From Flavobacteriaceae bacterium (GTDB lineage Bacteria; Bacteroidota; Bacteroidia; Flavobacteriales; Flavobacteriaceae), in assembly GCA_018608735.1 (NCBI GenBank), contig JABAYZ010000122.1, forward strand, positions 1-7,814: 7,814 nucleotides of DNA, in the 5' to 3' direction. The translations under genes were made by a program, and so were the position numbers. The notes under the pieces are model-generated. The model was not told the DNA's origin. It did not search any database and saw only the letters and a list, made by a program, of their open reading frames with translations. Below are positions 1-5,582 of this stretch, one piece after another (within the stretch, counting starts at the first letter, position 1; each line of letters starts with the position of its first letter).

Positions 1-315
1 GCTTTTAGCACTTCCTAGGGCTTGTTCGTTTGGAACCACTCTAATTTTAGCAATTAAATCTCCTTTTTTAACGAGATCGCCTTCTTCAACAAAAATCTGG
101 TCTACAATTCCTGAAATCTGTGGCTTCAATTCAATTTCCTCTTCAGGGTTTAACTTTCCTGTAGCAACGGTTTTGGTGTCGAGTGTGCTATAAAATGGAA
201 GTTCTGTTTTATAGTCCACAACTTCTTTAGCGTTCGAATCTTTAAAGTATTTTAATACAACTACTAATAATATTAGTAAGACGACTCCTAAAATAATTTT
301 TACTGTTTTGTTCAT
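1..315 (-). CDS. HlyD/MacA-type periplasmic adaptor of ABC exporter, N-terminal part
   Basis: Partial gene: the first 105 codons, read on the minus strand from an ATG at 315; the open frame runs off the left edge. The protein begins with a short basic stretch and one hydrophobic anchor (about residues 5-22), then a linker, then a biotinyl-lipoyl-like half domain (about 50-92) with the pattern TGKLNPEEEIELKPQISG followed by VEEGDLVKKGDLIAKI. That glycine-bounded hairpin is the hallmark of membrane-fusion (adaptor) proteins such as MacA and HlyD. In the family these sit in the inner membrane and link an ABC or RND pump to an outer-membrane TolC-like channel. It starts 12 bp after the stop of the second permease, so it is the fourth gene of the export operon. 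The rest (coiled-coil hairpin, beta-barrel) lies outside the window. The family call is firm; the substrate is unknown. Confidence 0.88.
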   Translation of the reverse strand, partial: MNKTVKIILGVVLLILLVVVLKYFKDSNAKEVVDYKTELPFYSTLDTKTVATGKLNPEEEIELKPQISGIVDQIFVEEGDLVKKGDLIAKIRVVPNEQALGSAKS

Positions 316-327
316 TGTTTTGGTTTT

Positions 328-1572
328 TTATTCTTCTCTTAATGCTTCTATTGGTTTAATACTTGTGGCTTTGAATGCAGGGATGAGTCCTATTAATGTT
401 CCTAAGGTTACTAGTAGTAGTAAGGCGACAAACACCACGGCAATGGACACTGATGCATTTACAAGTGCTGCATCATCGCCTTGTCCCCATGCACTATCCG
501 CTGCAATCAACATCCATCCTCCAGAAATAATCCCTATTAGTCCAGCGATAAAGGTTAAAAATACGGCTTCAACTACAATTTGACGTTTAATTTCAAAAGG
601 GGTTGCGCCAAGGGCGCGTCTTACCCCAATTTCTTTGGTACGTTCTTTTACGGTTATTAATAATATATTTCCAATGGCAAATACGCCAGCAACTAGGGTT
701 GCTATGCCAACAAACCATGTTAAAAACTGCATGCCTTTTAAAAATCCTGTGATTTTAGCAAATTCTTTTCCCAAATTAAAACTTCCAAAAGCCCGTTTGT
801 CTTTAGGGTGAATTTTATTTAAATTTCGCAACAAAAGCTTAGCATCTTCTTCAATTTGCTTGATACTATATTCCGGTTTTCCCGTAATCATAAGCCACCC
901 GATTTTATCGCCTTGGTTATATATTTGTTGGAAGGTTGTGAATGGAATGTGAATATCACTGCTTGGGCCCATATTGGCATTTTCGGTTTGGGACACTCCA
1001 ATTACTGTGAAATTAATACTATTCATTTGGATGTATTGGCCAATCGCTAATTCATCTTTTTCAAAAAGCTGTTTGTAGATGTCTTCTGAAATAACCGCTA
1101 CTTTTTTATTGCCATCAATATCGTTTTGATTGATGAAACGCCCTTTTAATAATTTCTTCTTCTGTACTTTGTCTAAAAGTGGATAATCGCCATTTATACT
1201 GTAGGATCCCGATAAGAAGTTACGCACAACAAGTGCTTGATTTCGATTTCGAGGGACTACAAATTCTATGCCTTCTACGTTTTCTTCAATTTTTTTGGCA
1301 TGAGACAATTTGAGACTCACTCGTCTTCCTTCCTGAAATCCTTTAAATGGTTTGCTTGTACTTTGTCCCCATACAAAAACACTGTTGGTTGCAAAATCGC
1401 CAAAGGCACGGTTAAAGGAGTTTTCCATCCCTCTAGCAGCACCCAAAAGGGTAATGAGCAATAAAATGCCCCACCAAACACCAACCATAGTGATTGCTGT
1501 GCGCAGTTTATTTTTGCTCATGCTATCATAGACTTCTTGCCAGGTGTCTCTATCAAATAAAAATTTAATCAT
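328..1572 (-). CDS. MacB/FtsX-family ABC transporter permease (second of two)
   Basis: 414 residues. The layout is that of MacB-type permeases: a cytoplasmic N-terminal helix, TM1 at about 27-46, a large periplasmic MacB_PCD-type domain (about 47-280), then three TM helices near 282-308, 333-357 and 373-398. The coupling segment KERTKEIGVRRALGA (309-323) and the C-terminal PAFKATSIKPIEALR are typical of the FtsX domain. There is no fused ATPase, unlike E. coli MacB; the ATPase is the separate gene at 2795-3496. The ATG at 1572 follows directly on the stop codon of the upstream permease with no spacer, suggesting translational coupling. In this family the permeases form a dimer that transmits ATP-driven motion to the periplasm rather than forming a classical channel. 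Together with its diverged neighbour it probably forms a heterodimer (inference). Substrate not predictable. Confidence 0.92.
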   Translation of the reverse strand: MIKFLFDRDTWQEVYDSMSKNKLRTAITMVGVWWGILLLITLLGAARGMENSFNRAFGDFATNSVFVWGQSTSKPFKGFQEGRRVSLKLSHAKKIEENVEGIEFVVPRNRNQALVVRNFLSGSYSINGDYPLLDKVQKKKLLKGRFINQNDIDGNKKVAVISEDIYKQLFEKDELAIGQYIQMNSINFTVIGVSQTENANMGPSSDIHIPFTTFQQIYNQGDKIGWLMITGKPEYSIKQIEEDAKLLLRNLNKIHPKDKRAFGSFNLGKEFAKITGFLKGMQFLTWFVGIATLVAGVFAIGNILLITVKERTKEIGVRRALGATPFEIKRQIVVEAVFLTFIAGLIGIISGGWMLIAADSAWGQGDDAALVNASVSIAVVFVALLLLVTLGTLIGLIPAFKATSIKPIEALREE

Positions 1573-2802
1573 TTAGTCGTCTCTTAGTGCTACAATGGGT
1601 TTAATTTTTGATGCTTTTTTAGCGGGTAAATAGCCTGCTAAAGTTCCTGCGCCAATTAATGTTAGCGTTGCAGAAACCACAAGGCTTGTACTGACTGAAG
1701 GGTTTGTAATAAAATATGTTTTTAGACTTGGCCCAACCCATTCCAAAATCCCAACGCCGAGTAGGAGTCCAAAATAGCCGGCAATGGTTGTTATAAAAAT
1801 AGATTCAATCAAAATAATAGCAACAATAGACTTTGGAGAGGCGCCTAAGGCTTTGCGAATACCAATTTCTTTGGTGCGTTCTTTTACAATAAATATCATA
1901 ATGTTACTAATGCCTACAATTCCAGCAATGAGTGTTCCCATTCCAATAACCAAGATTATAATTCCCAAACCCGAAGTCATTTGAGTAATTCCTTTATTTT
2001 GCATGGCCATATTAAAAACCCGCACGGCACGTTGATCATTAGCCGCAACTAGAAAACGTTCTTTTAATTTTTTTTCTAAATCTAATCCAAAATCAATAGC
2101 TTGATTAAAATCTAGTTCGGGTTTATATGTGAGATTAATTTGATCGACATAATCATTATTCCCATAAACTTGTTGGGCCGTAGAAAGTGGCATATACAAA
2201 AGTCGTTCTTCATCATCGCCTCCCTCATCAGCAAAAACACCTACTACTTTATAAGGTATTCCACTTAAATTAATATACTTCCCAAGAGGATCTACTTTTA
2301 AAAATAGGTCTTCTTTGACTAGCTTGCCTATAACCACAACTTTGGTTTTGACATCCATATCGCGTTGATTGATGTAGCGCCCCTGATAAACCTTAGTTTT
2401 TTCTAAATATTGGTGGTCAGGATGGACGGCACGCAACGAATAGCTGTTTTTTTCATTTCTAAAAGCGGCTGCAACGTTTTTGTAAATCCGAGACGTAATA
2501 AATTCTACATTATCATCGTATTCTGTTTTTATATAGTTGTAGTCTTCATTTCTAAATTGAATCTGTCGACCAGCTTGCATGCCTTTATAAGCTTTGGTTG
2601 TTTGGCCTGAACGTATAAATATGGCGTTGGCAGCGTCATCTACAAATGCTTCTGCAAAAGTATTGTTTAAGCCATTTGCAAGCCCAAATAATACTGTGAA
2701 TAACAAAATTGCAAAGGTCACTGTAAACCCCGAGAGTAGACTTCGTGTGCGGTTTTTATTGATGCTTTGAAATATTTCGCGCCAAAGATCCATATCAAAC
2801 AT
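1573..2802 (-). CDS. MacB/FtsX-family ABC transporter permease (first of two)
   Basis: 409 residues with the same plan as the next gene: TM1 at about 22-42, a periplasmic domain to about 280, then TM helices near 280-306, 325-351 and 369-394. The FtsX coupling motif KERTKEIGIRKALGA is at 307-321 and the C-terminus reads PAKKASKIKPIVALR. The two permeases are clearly homologous at both ends but diverged in the periplasmic part. The start is placed at 2802, which overlaps the ATPase gene by 8 bp (the ATG lies just before the TGA stop). Another ATG at 2793 would remove three residues and leave a 1-bp gap. The longer form is preferred because its FDMDLWRE aligns with FDRDTWQE in the second permease. 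Role: inner-membrane half of a tripartite exporter working with the neighbouring ATPase and adaptor. Confidence 0.92.
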   Translation of the reverse strand: MFDMDLWREIFQSINKNRTRSLLSGFTVTFAILLFTVLFGLANGLNNTFAEAFVDDAANAIFIRSGQTTKAYKGMQAGRQIQFRNEDYNYIKTEYDDNVEFITSRIYKNVAAAFRNEKNSYSLRAVHPDHQYLEKTKVYQGRYINQRDMDVKTKVVVIGKLVKEDLFLKVDPLGKYINLSGIPYKVVGVFADEGGDDEERLLYMPLSTAQQVYGNNDYVDQINLTYKPELDFNQAIDFGLDLEKKLKERFLVAANDQRAVRVFNMAMQNKGITQMTSGLGIIILVIGMGTLIAGIVGISNIMIFIVKERTKEIGIRKALGASPKSIVAIILIESIFITTIAGYFGLLLGVGILEWVGPSLKTYFITNPSVSTSLVVSATLTLIGAGTLAGYLPAKKASKIKPIVALRDD

Positions 2803-3496
2803 AGGTTTCTGCTCTAACTTGGGTTACTTTTTTGTCTTCCATTATAACACCATCTCTTAGACGAACTATACGTTTACACATCGCCGCTATATCCTCTTCG
2901 TGTGTTACGATTAGAATTGTTTTGCCCTCGTCATTAAGTTGTTGTAGAAATGCCATGATGTCGTAGGAAGTCGTTGTATCAAGTGCGCCAGTAGGTTCAT
3001 CAGCTAAAAGTAATTTTGGATCTGATGCTAAAGCACGAGCAATGGCAACCCGTTGTTTTTGGCCGCCAGACAATTCGCTTGGCAAATGGGTTTGCCAATC
3101 TAAAAGCCCTACTTTTTGGAGATGAAAACGTGCTTTTTCTTGACGTTCTTTTCGTTTTAGCCCTTGATAATATAAAGGCAATGCCACGTTTTCGAGTGCA
3201 TTTTTGTAGTTAATAAGGTTAAAAGATTGAAAAATAAAGCCTAAAAATTTATTCCGATAAATGGCAGCTTTTTTTTCTGTAAGATTTTTTATGGGCACCA
3301 GATCTAGTATGTAATCGCCCGAGTCAGCTTCATCTAACATCCCAATAATATTCAGAAGCGTTGATTTCCCAGATCCTGATGATCCCATGATGGCAACCAT
3401 TTCGCCTTGTGCTACAGAAAGGTCAATTCCTTTTAGAACATGAAGACTGGATTCTCCAATGGCATAGGATTTATGAAGCTGTTTTATTTCTAACAT
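2795..3496 (-). CDS. ABC transporter ATPase, MacB/LolD type
   Basis: 233 residues, the usual length for a stand-alone LolD/MacB-type ATPase. All the catalytic motifs are intact: Walker A GSSGSGKST (38-46), Q-loop FQSFNL with Q90, ABC signature LSGGQ (142-146), Walker B LLLADEP (162-168) with catalytic E167, D-loop GALD (170-173) and switch histidine H199 in VTHE. It should bind and hydrolyse ATP on the cytoplasmic face and drive the two FtsX-type permeases encoded just downstream. It is the first gene of the operon and reads away from the XRE regulator across a 350-bp spacer, so the operon promoter must be in or near that spacer. LolD (lipoprotein release) is a close relative, but the HlyD-type adaptor at the operon's end favours a MacAB-like exporter. 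Confidence 0.95.
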   Translation of the reverse strand: MLEIKQLHKSYAIGESSLHVLKGIDLSVAQGEMVAIMGSSGSGKSTLLNIIGMLDEADSGDYILDLVPIKNLTEKKAAIYRNKFLGFIFQSFNLINYKNALENVALPLYYQGLKRKERQEKARFHLQKVGLLDWQTHLPSELSGGQKQRVAIARALASDPKLLLADEPTGALDTTTSYDIMAFLQQLNDEGKTILIVTHEEDIAAMCKRIVRLRDGVIMEDKKVTQVRAETYV

Positions 3497-3554
3497 AAAT
3501 GAATTTGGTTAAGTGATGAATCAAATAATTAATAGTAGGACGCTCAAAGTCTTA

Positions 3555-3567
3555 ATTTGTTACAAAT
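3555..3567. promoter_or_regulatory. Palindrome ATTTGTTACAAAT upstream of the ABC operon
   Basis: Perfect 6-bp arms ATTTGT and ACAAAT around a single T, inside repeat copy A and overlapping the putative -7 box of the ABC operon. A protein bound here would cover the polymerase site, so it is a candidate operator. Its core TTGTTACAA resembles TTGTCACAA at 3632-3640, 75 bp away. In AT-rich DNA a 6-1-6 palindrome can arise by chance, so confidence is modest. Confidence 0.35.
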
Positions 3568-3570
3568 ATA
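3563..3570 (-). promoter_or_regulatory. Possible -7 promoter box for the ABC operon
   Basis: Read on the minus strand this is TATATTTG, an exact match to the Bacteroidota sigma-A-type -7 consensus TAnnTTTG. It would put the transcript start about 60 nt before the ATPase ATG at 3496. No clear -33 TTG is seen at the expected 17-23 bp upstream, so the assignment rests on the -7 box alone. Confidence 0.35.
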
Positions 3571-3631
3571 GAGTTAAAAAATAATACTTGATTTGCTAAT
3601 AAATCCAGGCGCAAAGGCTTTTTTGTCGTAT

Positions 3632-3640
3632 TTGTCACAA
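3632..3640. promoter_or_regulatory. TTGTCACAA motif, second TTGTnACAA site
   Basis: A 9-bp palindrome (TTGT, C, ACAA) matching the core of the palindrome centred at 3561. The centres are 75 bp apart, close to seven helical turns, so both would lie on about the same DNA face. Possible second operator of one regulator; unproven. Confidence 0.25.
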
Positions 3641-3743
3641 CATACAAACACAAAAAAAAAACTTACATTTCACTATTTTGAAGTATAATCCAAAAAATAA
3701 AAAATATCTCATTTATGGCTTGAATTTTTTGAATAAAACACTT

Positions 3744-3762
3744 AAATTAAAGTCTTTAATTT
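3744..3762. promoter_or_regulatory. Perfect 19-bp palindrome upstream of the XRE gene
   Basis: The sequence AAATTAAAG-T-CTTTAATTT has perfect 9-bp arms about one central T, ending 84 bp before the GTG start of the XRE gene. It overlaps the left end of repeat copy B; copy A lacks the symmetry because it is one T shorter and its left flank differs. XRE-family repressors bind palindromes as dimers and often control their own gene, so this is the best candidate operator for autoregulation. It has no G/C-rich stem or T-tract on either side typical of a terminator. Confidence 0.4.
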
Positions 3763-3781
3763 GTAATATTGATAGAGTTAA
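3749..3781. repeat. Imperfect direct repeat, copy B
   Basis: A 33-bp partner of copy A at 3546-3577, 203 bp apart start to start. The shared ends are AAAGTCTT(T)AATTTGT and ATAGAGTTAA. On the minus strand the position of TATATTTG in copy A reads TATCAATA here, so this copy has no -7 box. Either a duplicated binding site or a decayed duplicate of a promoter segment. Confidence 0.6.
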
Positions 3782-3846
3782 CCATCATAAATTAAACTAA
3801 AAATCATTTTTTAACAATCCTTTAACCTTAAACTAATTTAAATTCT

Positions 3847-4089
3847 GTGGAAAAATTTAAAGAAGAAAATAATATAATTTTAAATTCTTTGGGATATCAT
3901 CTTAGACAGATTCGCCAGCAAAAAAAATTGCGTCAAAAAACAATTGCTAAGCTATGTGAAATGGATAGCGGAAGTTATTCAAACATCGAAAATGGCAAAC
4001 GCAACATTACAATCTTAACTTTACTTAAGATTTCTAAAGTACTTGACGTTTCAATGTCAGAGCTGATGAATTTTGAAATTGAACGCTAG
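3847..4089 (+). CDS. Small XRE-family helix-turn-helix regulator
   Basis: 80 residues, essentially one Cro/C1-type HTH domain (about 15-74). The fold shows in LGYHLRQIRQQKKLRQKTIAKL, the recognition-helix region SGSYSNIENGKRN (41-53) and TLLKISKVLDVSMSELM. There is no ligand-binding or dimerisation domain beyond it, so it is likely a DNA-binding repressor or modulator acting as a dimer. The start is GTG at 3847. The frame has a TAA at 3829-3831 and no ATG before the domain; the first ATG (3961) would destroy it. A TTG at 3889 is the only other reasonable start. It is transcribed away from the ABC operon and ends 4 bp from the end of the convergent oxidase-assembly cluster. Targets are unknown; the palindromes in its upstream region are the natural candidates. 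Confidence 0.88.
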   Translation: MEKFKEENNIILNSLGYHLRQIRQQKKLRQKTIAKLCEMDSGSYSNIENGKRNITILTLLKISKVLDVSMSELMNFEIER

Positions 4090-4093
4090 GCTT

Positions 4094-4306
4094 TTACTTA
4101 GAGTTTTTTAAGTAACGATACAAAAAGAGTGCCAATCCTCCAATTAAAACATAGGGGATAACCATGAGATATACTATACCGTTATTAACTCCTTTGGCCG
4201 TAGATTGTCCTATTTCACTTTCTAAGACGGCCCGACACATTGCGCACTGTGCATTTGTAGTTACAAATGACATTATAAAGGCCAATGAGAGTAGAATGTT
4301 CTTCAC
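4094..4306 (-). CDS. Small exported membrane protein with CxxC motif, oxidase cluster
   Basis: 70 residues, no family name that I can give with certainty. It has a signal peptide (1-19, probable cleavage in TTNA before Q20), a CAMC motif (C21 and C24) right after it, a short polar stretch, then one TM helix (about 43-63) and a basic tail. The mature N-terminus with the cysteine pair should be periplasmic. The start is GTG at 4306, 3 bp after the DUF420 stop; no ATG gives a full signal peptide. It is the last gene of the SCO-SCO-DUF420 group, which suggests a role in oxidase assembly, for example thiol or copper handling, but that is inference from position and the CxxC. I recall similar short proteins beside DUF420 genes in other flavobacteria, not checked here. 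Confidence 0.75.
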   Translation of the reverse strand: MKNILLSLAFIMSFVTTNAQCAMCRAVLESEIGQSTAKGVNNGIVYLMVIPYVLIGGLALFLYRYLKNSK

Positions 4307-4309
4307 GAT

Positions 4310-4843
4310 TTAGATATAATAGGGTGAAATCATAAGATATACAATAACGCCTGTAACGGCTACGTATAGCCAGACTGGAAATGCATAACGTACTATTTTT
4401 TTGTGTAATTCAAATTGGCCAAGACGCGCCCTAACATAGCTAATGAGCACTAAGGGAATTACAACGATTGAAAGGAGAATATGGCTAATCAAAATCGTGT
4501 AATATAGGTATTTTATTGGTCCTTCTCCAAGATATTTCGTGGAGTCGCTAGTCATGTGGTAGGCGACATACATTACTAAAAACAGTACAGAACAGACAAT
4601 GGCTGTTTTCATTAGGTTTTGATGTAATGCTATTTTTTTGTTTTTAATGGCAAACAGTGCAAGCACTAGTAAAATAGCTGTAATACCATTCATCGACGCG
4701 TATATAGGCGGCAAAAATGAAAGGGAGTCAACGTTGGGCAAACGAACCATAAACAGTAAGGCGACCACTATAGGGATGGCTACTGAAACAATATTGATCC
4801 ACAGTTGGTATTTCTTTTCGTTTGAAAGCGGTGTATTATTCAT
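4310..4843 (-). CDS. DUF420 family membrane protein, probable oxidase assembly factor
   Basis: 177 residues, about five TM helices (near 14-33, 45-66, 78-97, 112-135 and 152-172). It fits the DUF420 family, which includes B. subtilis YozB/CtaM and S. aureus CtaM; those are reported as needed for activity of haem A-containing terminal oxidases. Four histidines, H74 (LHQNLM), H96 (YHM), H121 (SHI) and H147 (LHKKI), lie at or near helix ends and look like possible haem or metal ligands. The gene overlaps the SCO gene by 8 bp and is followed after 3 bp by the small CxxC protein, so it is part of a compact assembly operon. The molecular function is unresolved; the family assignment is good. Confidence 0.87.
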   Translation of the reverse strand: MNNTPLSNEKKYQLWINIVSVAIPIVVALLFMVRLPNVDSLSFLPPIYASMNGITAILLVLALFAIKNKKIALHQNLMKTAIVCSVLFLVMYVAYHMTSDSTKYLGEGPIKYLYYTILISHILLSIVVIPLVLISYVRARLGQFELHKKIVRYAFPVWLYVAVTGVIVYLMISPYYI

Positions 4844-5582
4844 TTTCTAATAATTTTAAAATATCTTCTTTAAGCGCACTGATATCTTCAGATTCGCCGT
4901 CTTCATCAAATTGTTCTAACTGACTTATAATTCCTTTGTAGTAAATTTTAGGGTTTCCAAACGCATCTGTTCTAGAGCGAATATACCCTTCTTTATCAAT
5001 AAGCGCAAAGTTTCCAGAATGTTCAAATCCGCCGTCAGCACCTTCTACTTCGGCAGCATAAAGATTAAATCCTGTATTGGCAAGATTGTATAGTGCGTCT
5101 TTATCTCCAGTCATAAAGTGCCAATTGGGATTGGTTACGCCATAGTTTTCTGCATACGTTTTTAGGACCTCCTGAGTGTCATAATCTGGGTTAATGGTAA
5201 ACGAGGCAATTCCGAAATCGGGACGGTTTGGAAAGCTGTTTTGGATGTCAACTAGATTCTTATTCATCTTGGGGCAAATCGTTGGACAGGTAGAAAAGAA
5301 AAATTCGACAAGATAAACTTTGCCAATAAAATCGGCATTAGAAATCATATCCCCATCTTGATTTACAAACTGAAAAGGGATTACTTTTTTTGCTTCGCCA
5401 TTAATCATAAGATACGACAAAGTTGTAGTATCTGTTACGCTCATCTGGACATCTTTACTTCGGCTTTCTGTACGTGTGACATCATTGTTTTTAATACGAT
5501 CTATAATTTTGGGAATCACTAAAATTCCAAAAATTAGAATGATAAACGAAATGCCTACGTATGAATAATTAGTTTTTTTCAT
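4836..5582 (-). CDS. sco1: SCO1/SenC copper chaperone for cytochrome oxidase
   Basis: 248 residues. An N-terminal anchor (about 8-24) places a thioredoxin-fold domain in the periplasm. The copper site is complete: C99 and C103 in FSTCPTICPKM and H188 in GGFEHSGNF. SCO proteins deliver copper to, or reduce cysteines of, the CuA centre of oxidase subunit II. Other family features include the Trx-fold FFFSTCP strand-helix and FALIDKEGYIR; the usual SxDPxxDT segment reads TINPDYDT, with Asn in place of the first Asp. An acidic tail (about 225-248) follows. The start ATG at 5582 lies inside the end of the upstream SCO-like gene (14-bp overlap), and its own 3' end overlaps DUF420 by 8 bp. Position next to oxidase subunits supports a role in the same enzyme's assembly. 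Confidence 0.95.
   Translation of the reverse strand: MKKTNYSYVGISFIILIFGILVIPKIIDRIKNNDVTRTESRSKDVQMSVTDTTTLSYLMINGEAKKVIPFQFVNQDGDMISNADFIGKVYLVEFFFSTCPTICPKMNKNLVDIQNSFPNRPDFGIASFTINPDYDTQEVLKTYAENYGVTNPNWHFMTGDKDALYNLANTGFNLYAAEVEGADGGFEHSGNFALIDKEGYIRSRTDAFGNPKIYYKGIISQLEQFDEDGESEDISALKEDILKLLENE

Larger units (their letters stand above)
3546..3577. repeat. Imperfect direct repeat, copy A
   Basis: A 32-bp copy of a repeat that recurs, same orientation, at 3749-3781. Both copies open with AAAGTCTT(T)AATTTGT (one T fewer here) and close with ATAGAGTTAA; the middle differs. By eye about 27 of 33 aligned columns agree. This copy carries the minus-strand box TATATTTG and the palindrome ATTTGTTACAAAT, both absent from copy B. 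Confidence 0.6.
3497..3846. other. Divergent intergenic control region
   Basis: 350 bp between the starts of the ABC operon (minus) and the XRE gene (plus), with no credible gene. It is very AT-rich and includes a run of ten A at 3652-3661. It contains a pair of imperfect direct repeats, a 19-bp perfect palindrome, two TTGTnACAA motifs and a TAnnTTTG-type box on the minus strand, each listed separately. The density of symmetric elements in the only long spacer of the window suggests that both divergent genes are controlled here. Confidence 0.7.

Noticed and set aside
308..583. Plus-strand open frames opposite the ABC genes (also near 856-1050, 1237-1464, 1784-1984, 2410-2610, 3016-3213)
   Set aside because: They lie fully antisense to strongly supported coding regions, show low-complexity or unrelated composition and no recognisable domain.
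3652..3661. Run of ten A in the divergent spacer
   Set aside because: Ordinary for this AT-rich DNA; no stem precedes it on either strand, so it is not a terminator.
3756..3763. TTAATTTG as a possible plus-strand -7 box for the XRE gene
   Set aside because: The second base breaks the TAnnTTTG consensus and the nearest TTG upstream is at a poor distance (24 bp).
4094..4115. Inverted repeat TTACTTA/TAAGTAA at the end of the small CxxC gene
   Set aside because: Only 7 bp, nearly all A/T, and within the coding end; too weak for an intrinsic terminator.
4638..4850. Plus-strand open frames opposite DUF420 and (6533-6802) opposite subunit IV
   Set aside because: Antisense shadows of well-supported membrane proteins; no start signal or domain.
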